A stretch of DNA of 64,000 nucleotides, taken from contig CAVWVW010000003.1 of the NCBI GenBank assembly GCA_963758555.1, positions 1,488,001 to 1,552,000 of the forward strand. The letters are read 5' to 3'. The stretch's first letter is position 1, and each line of letters begins with the position of its first letter. The notes beneath the pieces are model-generated. The model did not search any database and was not told where the DNA came from. It was given only the letters and a program-made list of their open reading frames with translations. The position numbers were made by a program, and so were the translations under genes. Shown in pieces: positions 51,570 through 59,142 of this stretch. This DNA is from CAIUMH01 sp963758555 (lineage in GTDB: Bacteria > Actinomycetota > Acidimicrobiia > Acidimicrobiales > RAAP-2).

Positions 51570-52898
51570 CTACCGGTACTCGCTGAGTCGGGGCCACACG
51601 CCCAAGGCGATCAGGGCCGCCACCGCCAAGGACAGGAGGGCTACGCCCACGACCAGGCCGGTGAGGTCGCCGCTCGCGCTCGAGGTGGAGTTGTCGAACG
51701 ACGCCTGTGACGATGCGATGTCTCCGACCAGCATGGCGTCGAGGGCTTGGGACGTGGTCGGGAGGCTGTGCGGTCCCTCCGCGGTGGCCAGCTGGATGGC
51801 ACCGACCAGGTCGTTGTCCTGCTGATCCTTCTGGCGGACGAGCCCGTGAGCGCTCTCGTAGGCATCGAGCGCGCTCTGGGCTGCCTCGATCTTGGGCTGG
51901 TCGGCGGCGGGCAGCTGCTCTTTCGCCGTGGCCAGCAGCCCGGTCAGATGACTCGAGGTCGCCTGATAGTCCTGCTGGTAGGAGCCGACCGCATCCCTCG
52001 AGAGCAGCGTCAGCTCGTCGTCAGCCTGCATGGCCAGCGCGTCGATGCGCGCCTGGGTGAAGGTGGTCACCGGGTTCGTTCCGGTGCTGGCCGCCGTGTT
52101 CACGTCGGCACCCTGGACGATGACCGCGACGAGGAACCAACCCCCCGCCACGAAGGCCAGCGTGCTCCCGACGACGAGGGCGACGTTCAGCGTCCTTCGG
52201 AACCGACCGCTCAGCCACCGCTGGAAGAGCACGAGGCCGGCAAGCAGCGCGATGAAGAGCAGGGCGACCACCACCACGGCCCATGGGCTCGCGGCGTTCG
52301 ACTGATCCGTGACCAGCTGGCTGCGCTCGGTGGCGTAGACCTGCGAGGCAGCGGGCAGGATCTCGGTGTGCATGAGGTTGTTCGCCTCTGCCATGTAGGC
52401 ACCGGCCAGTGGGTAGAACTGCTGGCGTTGGTTGAAGGTTGCCGCGTCGACGTCTTGGGTGTAGGTGGGCAGCGCCACCTCGATGGTGCGCAGTGCGGCG
52501 GTGGACTGGGGATCCTGGCCGATCTCTTGGGCCGTGGCGCTGAGCGCCGTGGAGGCGGCTGCCACGTCGCTGCGGAAGCGGACGACGAGCGCCTCCGGCG
52601 GGAGATGGCCTTGGAGGATGGACCCCGCAGCAGTGGTGTCGGCATCAGAGAGGTACGTGTCGATGGACTGGGCATCAACCACCAGAGGCTCGGCTTTGAC
52701 CGCAGCGGCCGAGGTGGCGCTCGATCGACCAGCGGCCGTCACTCCGGCGGCCACCGCGAAGCAGATGGCGAGCAGGAGCAGGGTGCCTGCGCAGAGCCAG
52801 AGCTTTCGTGGGGTGGAGGAGCGCCGCAGCGTGGTCGGCAGCGCGGCTGCGTGGTGACGCAGGGAGCTGACCGAAGACCCGCTGGTCGCACCGCTCAA
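51570..52898 (-). CDS. glnX: GlnX-like membrane signal transducer
   Basis: A 442-residue protein with four helices (LWLCAGTLLLLAICFAV, AVVVVALLFIALLAGLVLF, TLAFVAGGWFLVAVIV, LTGLVVGVALLSLAVAALIALGV) and two helical extracytoplasmic domains of about 150 and 120 residues between helices 1-2 and 3-4. This matches mycobacterial GlnX (Rv0412c type), which couples GlnH to PknG. The TTG start at 52898 is preceded by GGGGAGG at 5 bp. It is the first sizeable gene of the operon. A direct-repeat promoter lies at 53166-53196. Confidence 0.88.
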   Translation of the reverse strand: MSGATSGSSVSSLRHHAAALPTTLRRSSTPRKLWLCAGTLLLLAICFAVAAGVTAAGRSSATSAAAVKAEPLVVDAQSIDTYLSDADTTAAGSILQGHLPPEALVVRFRSDVAAASTALSATAQEIGQDPQSTAALRTIEVALPTYTQDVDAATFNQRQQFYPLAGAYMAEANNLMHTEILPAASQVYATERSQLVTDQSNAASPWAVVVVALLFIALLAGLVLFQRWLSGRFRRTLNVALVVGSTLAFVAGGWFLVAVIVQGADVNTAASTGTNPVTTFTQARIDALAMQADDELTLLSRDAVGSYQQDYQATSSHLTGLLATAKEQLPAADQPKIEAAQSALDAYESAHGLVRQKDQQDNDLVGAIQLATAEGPHSLPTTSQALDAMLVGDIASSQASFDNSTSSASGDLTGLVVGVALLSLAVAALIALGVWPRLSEYR

Positions 52899-52926
52899 GG
52901 CAGCCTCCCCTGCTCGTGGTCGCCGA

Positions 52927-53136
52927 TCATATTTCTTTGACCAGCGGTTCGCAGAGATTTCTTGGCACCGTGGCTGCCTCGGAGCACAGGACGATGCGTG
53001 GTGAGGCTGCTCCCTGCGCGACAGCGCCTGCCTGGCGGTCGAGGACAGGCGTCACGCTAGGACGGCAAGCCGCCTGCGCCATGGTGCCAGCAGAGCCTTC
53101 AACGTGCCCTGCGCTGTCGGCTCGGTGGCACGTCAT
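52927..53136 (-). CDS. Possible small ORF in the glnX leader, 69 aa
   Basis: The frame starts ATG at 53136 within TGATG, after a 7-codon ORF (53159-53136) opening at the predicted transcription start. GGAGAGG precedes it. The sequence (MTCHRADSAGHVEGSAGTMA) is Ala/Gly-rich with Cys and shows no family. It ends 28 bp before glnX. It may encode a small protein or merely act as a translated leader. The support is positional only. Confidence 0.3.
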   Translation of the reverse strand: MTCHRADSAGHVEGSAGTMAQAACRPSVTPVLDRQAGAVAQGAASPRIVLCSEAATVPRNLCEPLVKEI

Positions 53137-53165
53137 CACACCTCTCCTCGTTCGAGCATGAGCGG

Positions 53166-53196
53166 AACCTACGAGAGGCCGGTCAAGAACCGGTAA
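53166..53196 (-). promoter_or_regulatory. Direct-repeat promoter, site 2 (glnX-glnH-pknG operon)
   Basis: On the minus strand TTACC (53196-53192), 6 bp, TGACC (53185-53181), 9 bp, TAGGTT (53171-53166). Here the -10 is a full TANNNT. The start is predicted at about 53158, at the ATG of a 7-codon ORF (53159). Confidence 0.65.
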
Positions 53197-53291
53197 AGGA
53201 GCCGAGGCGACCGGCCGCGAGGCCCCTCGAGCGCGCCACGTGCCAGCGAGGAGCAGTCAGCACTTCTGTGTGGCGCGAGCCTCGAGGGCGC

Positions 53292-54348
53292 TTATGGTGC
53301 CGTCAACCGGGCAGCTGCCGCACGAGCGAGCTGATCGATCGTCACCAGAGGCGTCGGTTCGTCGAACGTGGCGAAGTCCAGGATGGAGACCGACCGACCC
53401 ACCTGCACGATCACCTGGTCGGTGTACACGGGCTCCGAGACACCTTCCCCTGGTATGTAGAGCGCCACATCGACATCATGCTGACCGAAGGCAGGGATAG
53501 CCCTCGTTCTGAAGCGCACCGGAGTGATGGCTCCTCCGGCTCCCGCGGACGACTCGTACGAGAACTGGAGGGCGGCATCGGGTGATCCTGGGCAGTCGGG
53601 AAGGTGGCTGCTCGCTGCGGCCTGCTCGTCGGCGATGGCGCCCAAGGCAGTAGGAAAGACCTCCACCGTGTCGTACACGATCGGTGCGTTGTCGGACTCA
53701 TCGGACGCTATGTCGGGTCCGGTCGCTCCCACCGGGTCGGTCACCACGTTTGCGCCGCTGATGCCGAGGCACGAAGCCAGCGCCTCTGCGCCAGATGGGC
53801 TCATCTTCTCGAAGAAGCTTCCCTTGGCCGTACGGGTCGGGGCCGAGCGATGACCAACCTGGCGGAATCGTGAGGCAGCTCTGGCGAGCAAGGGTCGCGT
53901 CGGGGACGATCGAGGACGCTGCTCGACGTGGGATCGCTTGACGTCGCTGTGGGCTCTGGGTTCCCGTCGAGGACGTGATCGTGACGACGAGCAAGGTTCC
54001 AGCGAGCACGATGGCCGCACACCCCAGAGCGATGCCGGCGTTGGCAAGTCCCCCTCCCGGCTCCCCACCCTCGCTTCGCTTGAGCCGACTCCTGGCCACG
54101 AAGCCAAAGATGATTCCCACGATCGCCGCGGGGAAGAAGAGAAGCCCACCCGCGCTGCACCAGATCGAGGCGACAGCCATTCGGTCGTTCTTGCCCGACG
54201 GCTGTTCCGACTCGCTGCCGATCGGGTCGTCGTCCGAGCGTGGACGGTGCACACCTTCGTTGGAGACCGTTGGCCACGCTCGAGCGGTGGTGGCGGCGTC
54301 ACCCGACGGAAGGTCCCCGTCACCCTGCTTCGCTTTGTCCCACTCCAT
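53292..54348 (-). pseudogene. DUF4190-type membrane protein with extracytoplasmic domain, frameshifted
   Basis: ATG at 54348 (MEWDKAKQGDGDLPSG) follows AGAGGATCC. A cytosolic leader of ~50 residues leads into a DUF4190-like double helix (VASIWCSAGGLLFFPAAIVGIIFGFVARSRLKRSE and GLANAGIALGCAAIVLAGTLLVVTI). The frame then passes CLTIPPGWSSLGPDP and breaks at about 53828-53850. The other frame continues TAKGSFFEKMSPSGAEALASC to the stop at 53292, an extracytoplasmic domain with VALYIPGEGVSEPVYTDQVIVQVG. One base lost or gained explains the split. Function unknown; such proteins are common envelope components in actinobacteria. Confidence 0.7.
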
Positions 54349-54735
54349 GGATCCTCTGTCCTCGGACGACGATGCCGTCACCCGATCAGATCGACTGCCC
54401 TCAGATCTTCTCAAGGATGGGTCAAGGACTGGTAATGCCGTTCGCTTGCGGCCAGTCAGCGGTCGCGGATCCGGCGGTCGACCTCCACGTGGACGGATGG
54501 GGATCGGCGGTGCCCTGTGGACCCATTGCTGGACGTGAGCCGACAAGAAGAGGGGAACACGGTCCAGGTGGTGCTCGTCATCGCGCCCGGCAGCTAGTCG
54601 AAGACGAGGCGTCGGTGCTCGGTGGCACGACTCGCTTGGCGCAGGCGTAAAGCCTGGGAGCCTCGAGCTCCGGACCGATTGCTCAGCCAGCCGTGGGGAC
54701 AGGATCTCTTGGCACCGCGCCACGCTGAGGGCGAC
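54349..54735. other. Intergenic region, 387 bp
   Basis: No gene is supported. The overlapping open frames on both strands are extensions of neighbouring genes in other frames. The right edge carries the direct-repeat promoter at 54736. Confidence 0.4.
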
Positions 54736-54766
54736 TTACCGAGTCTTTACTGAGGACAGCGATCAT
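54736..54766 (+). promoter_or_regulatory. Direct-repeat promoter, site 3
   Basis: TTACC-N6-TTACT (54736-54751), 9 bp, GATCAT (54761-54766), 7 bp, ATG at 54774 of a 15-codon ORF. Confidence 0.75.
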
Positions 54767-54773
54767 CAGAGCC

Positions 54774-54821
54774 ATGAGACCTGTGCAGCAACGTCGTGGC
54801 ATTCGATCGGAGCGATCATGA
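54774..54821 (+). CDS. 15-codon leader ORF coupled to small membrane protein
   Basis: ATG is at the predicted transcription start; the product ends ERS and its TGA overlaps the ATG of the next gene (ATGA, 54818-54821). A second ORF with exactly the same length, ending KRS and with the same ATGA overlap, is at 58618 before the paralogous gene. The two share promoter geometry, so translation of the leader probably controls the membrane protein. Confidence 0.6.
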   Translation: MRPVQQRRGIRSERS

Positions 54822-55003
54822 AGCGCTCGCAGCTGCGAGCGCTCCGATGGGTCCTTGACGCCCTCGGTCTGTGCTTCATCTGGTCAGTCTTCGCGGGTGG
54901 ACAGCTCGCCTCGCTGGTACCGGTGGCGGTGATCAGCATCGCTGCGGTGTGGATCGGATGGTCGGTGGTCGCCAAGAGGGCCGACGGCCACTCGGACCGC
55001 TAG
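54818..55003 (+). CDS. Small membrane protein (61 aa), paralogue of 58662
   Basis: MKRSQLRALRWVLDALGLCF is the N-terminus; two hydrophobic segments (LGLCFIWSVFAGGQLASLV and VAVISIAAVWIGWSVVA) are followed by a short basic/acidic tail. The paralogue at 58662-58892 also begins MKRS and has GGQL between the helices. No Shine-Dalgarno is required if it is translated by reinitiation from the overlapping 15-codon ORF. It has no recognised family and unknown function; a small envelope or holin-like accessory protein is only a guess. Confidence 0.65.
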   Translation: MKRSQLRALRWVLDALGLCFIWSVFAGGQLASLVPVAVISIAAVWIGWSVVAKRADGHSDR

Positions 55004-55102
55004 CGCCTCGTCCCTGTCGGCTCGCAAGCCCGGTGACCCCGATGCACCCCGGCTGGCAAACAAGGCTCCTTCGATCGACGGATCACGCCTCGCACGTGAC
55101 GG

Positions 55103-56512
55103 CTACGGCGAGCGGCGAGGTGGACCCAGCCTGAGCGTGCGCGAGTAGAAGGGCTCGGCAAACACGGCGATCTCGTTACGCCGAGCTTGCGCGCGAAAGG
55201 GAGGGAACGATGAGGGAGCCCCGAAGACGTAGGTGTGGACAAGGTGGTCTCTCTGCTCCGGAGCGATGTCGTGATAGCTCACCACCACACGGTTGCCGGT
55301 GATCTTGTTCGCCCGATCGAGCTGGGCCGCGTTGATCCCGTAGCTGGTGCCGACGCCGATCTGGACCAGCGCCACTGCGCAGACGGCACCGCCGAGGACC
55401 ACTCGCCAGCCTGGCTGTCCGCGCAGGATCGCCTGGGTCGCACCGGGAGCCAAGGCGAGCTCCTCCCAGGCGAAGAGGCCGATCCCCACCACGATCACGA
55501 GGTTGGCCATCGTGTAGTGGTTCACCAGAGCTGACGACGTACCGAGGCTCACCCGACCTATCCCTGCGACGACGTCGAAGAGGAGTCCGAAGAGCACGAG
55601 GTAGAGCGGGAACGGGAGCGCCGTGCTCTGTCGGACCTTCATGACGGAGCGCACGATCACGAAGAGCGCACCAGCCGCGAGGATGAGACCCGTGAGCTCG
55701 ATCCGAGCCAGCTGAGGCGTGCCCGCGTTGGGCAGCACGTTGCCGAGCGCGAGGACGACGAACTTGGCCACGAGGATCGGGTGCTCGAGGCCGACCTTGC
55801 TCGATCCACCTGCGTTGGACTCCGAGAAGCCAGCGAAGTAGCAGGCAAAGGTCGCGATGCCGGCAACCAGCCACACGCCCGCCATCGGGAGGAAGGTGCG
55901 CCGATCACGGACCCTCCAGCCGATGACGAGCAGGCCGAGAGGCCACGCCAAGAGGCCTTGGAGCGAGGAGAACGAAGCCAAGACGGCGAGCAGGACGCCA
56001 AGGCCGAGCTGCCACGGCCTGATGGACGGCCCAGAGAACAGCGCCGCAAGAGCGACGAGCAAGAACAAGATCAGATACCACGCGAGCTGGAACGCCCAGA
56101 GCGCGTTCTGCGTGTCGATCAAGCTGAACCAGATCCCGCCGAGCAGGAGGATCGCCACGATGCCCGGCAGGCGGCCGGAGCACCGCCGCACGGTGAGGAG
56201 CACGAGAGCCCAGGTCGCGATGAACACCAGGGCGCTGACGAACATGACGCGACGCGCGTCGTAGTGACCGAAGAGGAGAGTTCCCCCCTGCACCACGTTC
56301 GGCACCAGCATCCGGTTGTCGATGTGCAGCGCCCAGAGCTGCCCGAAGGTGACGGTGCCGTGCGAGAAGCCGCTCAGGAGAGGGACCATGTTCCAGTCGT
56401 CCCAGAAGAGCGCGTTGACCGCATAGGTGTGGATGAAGGCGAGGTAGACCAAGGCCGGCACGACCGCGGCAGCAACCACCAGCCACCGTGATCGCCGTCC
56501 GGAGTGGTCCAC
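55103..56512 (-). CDS. Polytopic membrane protein, GT-C-like candidate
   Basis: A 469-residue protein with ~10-11 helices. Soon after the first helix is NALFWDDWNMVPLL, an acidic pair (DDW) in the first extracytoplasmic loop, as in GT-C glycosyltransferases that use lipid-linked sugars. Other pieces: FSLIDTQNALWAFQLAWYLILFL and SSALVNHYTMANLVIVVGIGLFAWEE. The C-terminal ~60 residues are extracytoplasmic. GTG at 56512 is preceded by GGAGGGAG. It is convergent with the small-membrane gene and divergent from the gene at 56752. Possibly envelope glycan synthesis; inference only. Confidence 0.72.
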   Translation of the reverse strand: MDHSGRRSRWLVVAAAVVPALVYLAFIHTYAVNALFWDDWNMVPLLSGFSHGTVTFGQLWALHIDNRMLVPNVVQGGTLLFGHYDARRVMFVSALVFIATWALVLLTVRRCSGRLPGIVAILLLGGIWFSLIDTQNALWAFQLAWYLILFLLVALAALFSGPSIRPWQLGLGVLLAVLASFSSLQGLLAWPLGLLVIGWRVRDRRTFLPMAGVWLVAGIATFACYFAGFSESNAGGSSKVGLEHPILVAKFVVLALGNVLPNAGTPQLARIELTGLILAAGALFVIVRSVMKVRQSTALPFPLYLVLFGLLFDVVAGIGRVSLGTSSALVNHYTMANLVIVVGIGLFAWEELALAPGATQAILRGQPGWRVVLGGAVCAVALVQIGVGTSYGINAAQLDRANKITGNRVVVSYHDIAPEQRDHLVHTYVFGAPSSFPPFRAQARRNEIAVFAEPFYSRTLRLGPPRRSP

Positions 56513-56713
56513 GATCGCTCCCTCCGAACTCCCTCGGCCGTGATCTCCGATGATGGCATGAGCGTCGAGAGCCCATGCGGATGAGCCAAGGAAGGGACCG
56601 CAGCAGTGGGTGCGCGGAGAGGCTCCTCTGCGGGCCAGGACGATCCGTCATCGGACCCGGCTCGGCGGGTGGGCACCTCGATCGGCTCGGGCATGGTGAG
56701 CATCGGCTGTCGT

Positions 56714-56744
56714 TTACCGAATCGTTACTCGACCCGTGCACTGT
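56714..56744 (+). promoter_or_regulatory. Direct-repeat promoter, site 4
   Basis: TTACC-N6-TTACT (56714-56729), 9 bp, CACTGT (56739-56744), 7 bp, ATG at 56752, which is the gene start itself: a leaderless arrangement. Confidence 0.75.
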
Positions 56745-56751
56745 GGCAGCC

Positions 56752-57633
56752 ATGGAACACACGAAGAGCTGGTACGTCGAGCAGACCGAGGCACCACAGG
56801 GTTGGGGTTCGTCTGACACGAGCGGGCAAGGTGCCTTGCGGGATGCAGCCCGAGCCGCTCGAACCATCGGCAAGACGGGTCGGAACGGACTCGACAGAGC
56901 GGTTGCCGTCGCGTCCGTGATCTTCATCCTGATCGCATCGTTCGGCCTGGTCTTCGTGGCTCTGCTGAGCTACGTGTGCTGGCGTCATGCCGTGAGGCGG
57001 TCGCGCCAGCTGGACCTGCGGCCGTGGCTCGCGGCCACGCCGACGCATGGTGCCCAACGATTCGTCACTCGTGCCGTGCCCGTCCCTGCAGGAGCGAGCC
57101 CGGAGTTCCGACGGACTCGATGGTGGCAGGTGACGGACGACACAGGAGAGTTCAGCCTCGGCCTGGTCGGAGTGCGGCGCAGGACCAAGGAGACCTTCAT
57201 CATCCCTGCCGCTGACTCAGATGAGCGTTCCGCAGTGCCGATGAACGTGCCGAACTTCTGGAAGGCGAACTCGACGATCTACGCTTCCTGCGCCGAGAAG
57301 GGTTTGAGGATCCTCCAGCTCGACCGGGCGAGTGGCGAACCCGTCGTGGCGGTCCGTTTCGAGGACCCCGGCCGACGCGAGGGTGTCGAAGCCCTCGTCT
57401 ACTCGATGGAAGCCCTTGGCGAGGCCGAGATCGCGATCCTCTCCTGCGTGGCCCTCTTCGTGGCCAAGGTCACCCCTCGTCGTGTGAGCAAAGCAGCGCT
57501 CGATGCAAGCGAGGCCTCCCCTGGGAACTCGGCAGGCAACGAGAGCACTGCGTTCGGATCGGCGTCGCTCGACGACGCATGGCCAGCGGCCCTCTGCTCC
57601 CCGGAGAAGGGCGACCTCGCACGTGCGCGCTGA
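56752..57633 (+). CDS. Membrane-anchored protein of unknown function
   Basis: A 293-residue protein. The first 50 residues are hydrophilic, then one helix (AVASVIFILIASFGLVFVALLSYVCW) and a cytosolic beta-rich part: RTRWWQVTDDTGEFSLGLVGVRRRTKETFII, NSTIYASCAEKGLRILQLDRASGEPVVAVRF, then an Ala/Ser-rich tail. No family is recognised. Its ATG is placed exactly at the start predicted from the direct-repeat promoter, so a leaderless mRNA is likely. It belongs to the envelope group sharing this promoter. Confidence 0.7.
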   Translation: MEHTKSWYVEQTEAPQGWGSSDTSGQGALRDAARAARTIGKTGRNGLDRAVAVASVIFILIASFGLVFVALLSYVCWRHAVRRSRQLDLRPWLAATPTHGAQRFVTRAVPVPAGASPEFRRTRWWQVTDDTGEFSLGLVGVRRRTKETFIIPAADSDERSAVPMNVPNFWKANSTIYASCAEKGLRILQLDRASGEPVVAVRFEDPGRREGVEALVYSMEALGEAEIAILSCVALFVAKVTPRRVSKAALDASEASPGNSAGNESTAFGSASLDDAWPAALCSPEKGDLARAR

Positions 57634-57801
57634 GCTGCCCTTCGGAGGCACGACGGCCCGTCATGGCTCGTCATCGACGGGTGGCGAGCGACGTCGAGCG
57701 AAGGCGCCCTGGCTGAGCCGATCCCCCTGGGTCCGGGCTGCGGCCTGCAGCACTCGACCATCGCCGTCACGTGGGCGGCGAGCCGCACCTCGGAGTGCGC
57801 C

Positions 57802-58497
57802 ATGACCAAGAGGTCCCGCAAGACGACCACTGGCCGACCGAAGACCTCTGGGCGCGCCACGCCTCGCCGCACACCGCTCACTCCGTCGGAGCGCACAGCT
57901 GAGCTCCCGTTCGCCTCGTTTGGTCGCCGTGGGGTCGGCTACGTGCTCGACGGACTCGTGGTCTTGGCCTTCAGCTTCTCAGCGTCCACAGCGTTGGGAC
58001 ATGCAGGAGCGACGTGGCTAGCGGTGAGCCTCACCACGATCACGCTCGACGTCCTCTATGGCACGGTCATGATCCACCTCTGGGGATCGACGCTCGGGAT
58101 GGCGGCGGTACATGTCCGTGCTGTTGATCACGTCACGTGCGAGCGGCTGCCATGGTCGAGGGCCGCGCTGCGTGCGGTGAGCGCCGCCGTCCTGCTCGCT
58201 ACGATTCCCCTCCTCCTGAGGTTGGTGGGTGCGCAGGGGTCGAGCACGTCGATGGGCCAGGGCGGAGCGGACCTTGTTCCGCTCATGTCGAACCTCGGGC
58301 TGGTGACCTTCCTCTGGGCGAAGTTCGACCCCCTCACGAGGACGCTGCAGGACGTGGCCGCTGGATCAGTCGTCGTGACCACCGCCCAGAGGCGATCCAT
58401 GCTCACCCGTCTGCAAGGGGCGACCCGGGGCTTCGCACCCCCTGGCGCGCGGACGCATCGTGGACCCGGCATCCAGCACGGCCGGGTACCGCGTTGA
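57802..58497 (+). CDS. RDD family membrane protein
   Basis: A 231-residue RDD protein: FGRRGVGYVLDGLVVLAFSFSAS (conserved Arg, Asp) is helix 1, then TLDVLYGTVMIHLWGSTLGMAAVHVRAVD (G-x-T-L-G motif before helix 3) and SNLGLVTFLWAKFDPLTRTLQDVAAGSVVV. A Lys/Arg/Pro-rich cytosolic N-terminus of ~40 residues precedes the domain. RDD proteins are of varied, partly transport-related function. GGAG precedes the ATG. Transcribed from an unidentified promoter; the neighbour 58580 site is downstream. Confidence 0.82.
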   Translation: MTKRSRKTTTGRPKTSGRATPRRTPLTPSERTAELPFASFGRRGVGYVLDGLVVLAFSFSASTALGHAGATWLAVSLTTITLDVLYGTVMIHLWGSTLGMAAVHVRAVDHVTCERLPWSRAALRAVSAAVLLATIPLLLRLVGAQGSSTSMGQGGADLVPLMSNLGLVTFLWAKFDPLTRTLQDVAAGSVVVTTAQRRSMLTRLQGATRGFAPPGARTHRGPGIQHGRVPR

Positions 58498-58579
58498 GGG
58501 GGTGTCTCATGCCGGAACTCGGGTCGTGCAGGCACTCTCGAGAGGCCTCGGATGCGACAGATCGACACCACGACTCTCT

Positions 58580-58610
58580 TGACCCAACCCTGACCGGTGC
58601 CCGTCATCAT
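58580..58610 (+). promoter_or_regulatory. Direct-repeat promoter, site 5
   Basis: TGACC-N6-TGACC (58580-58595), a perfect direct repeat with 11-bp period, 9 bp, CATCAT (58605-58610), 7 bp, ATG at 58618. Aligns base for base with site 3 in spacing. Confidence 0.65.
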
Positions 58611-58617
58611 CACGGCC

Positions 58618-58665
58618 ATGGGGACACGTGCCACGGGGCCAGCCATCGGATCAAAGCGATCATGA
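58618..58665 (+). CDS. 15-codon leader ORF coupled to small membrane protein
   Basis: MGTRATGPAIGSKRS then TGA, overlapping the ATG of the membrane protein at 58662 (ATGA). Length and ending (S-x-RS) match the leader ORF at 54774. See that entry for the pair. Confidence 0.6.
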   Translation: MGTRATGPAIGSKRS

Positions 58666-58892
58666 AGCGATCGGCTCCGCTGATCGGGCGCATCGCGTCG
58701 ATCGCCATCGGGTTGTCCTTCCTCGGGCGAGCCCTCTTCGGCGGCCAGCTGCTTGGCGTCGGGGTCGTCGTGCTGCTGAGCATCTTCGTGCTCGGTGCGG
58801 CAACCGCCCTGCGCGACAAGCGGGCGGCGCGACAACGCACCCACGTCATCGAGACGACGTCGAGCGGTCTTCCTCTCGAGGATCACGACTGA
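58662..58892 (+). CDS. Small membrane protein (76 aa), paralogue of 54818
   Basis: MKRSAPLIGRIASIAIGLSF begins the protein, with two hydrophobic segments (SIAIGLSFLGRALFGGQLLG, GVVVLLSIFVLGAATAL) around a shared GGQL, then a charged tail (DKRAARQRTHVIETTSSG) longer than in the paralogue. The start is within the overlapping stop of the 15-codon leader. A further small ORF starts at its own stop (TGATG at 58890-58894), so three coupled cistrons exist. Function unknown. Confidence 0.65.
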   Translation: MKRSAPLIGRIASIAIGLSFLGRALFGGQLLGVGVVVLLSIFVLGAATALRDKRAARQRTHVIETTSSGLPLEDHD

Positions 58893-59122
58893 TGCTCGAC
58901 CGACGAGGCGCCGACCTGCACGTCGTGTACCCCCACCGTGCTCGCACCCACCGAGTCGTCGACAGCCACGGGTGGGTGCCGACGAGCCAAGCCGTCCTCG
59001 AGCAGCTCGATCGGAGCTGCCAGGCGCAGCTGGTCGATGGTTCACACCCCACCGTGGCTCGCCTCGGCCTCGGAGCTTCTCCCCGAGCCCTCATGGTTCG
59101 AGTCGCCGCACTTGTTGGTTGA
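58892..59122 (+). CDS. Small protein of unknown function, 76 aa
   Basis: The ATG shares one base with the preceding stop (TGATG). The product, MLDRRGADLHVVYPHRARTH at the start, is His/Arg/Val-rich with no membrane segment and no recognised family. Its coupling to the membrane protein and short gap (20 bp) to the next gene suggest an operon with 59143. Coding status rests on the tight coupling. Confidence 0.5.
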   Translation: MLDRRGADLHVVYPHRARTHRVVDSHGWVPTSQAVLEQLDRSCQAQLVDGSHPTVARLGLGASPRALMVRVAALVG

Positions 59123-59142
59123 TCTCTTGGAAGGAGTGTTCG

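Noticed and set aside
51747..52940. 397-codon plus-strand open frame
   Set aside because: Antisense to glnX, which has clear membrane helices and operon coupling.
53228..53290. GCGCCAC / GTGGCGC as a terminator of the DUF4190 gene
   Set aside because: The arms are 7 bp with a loop of over 30 bases, too weak to call.
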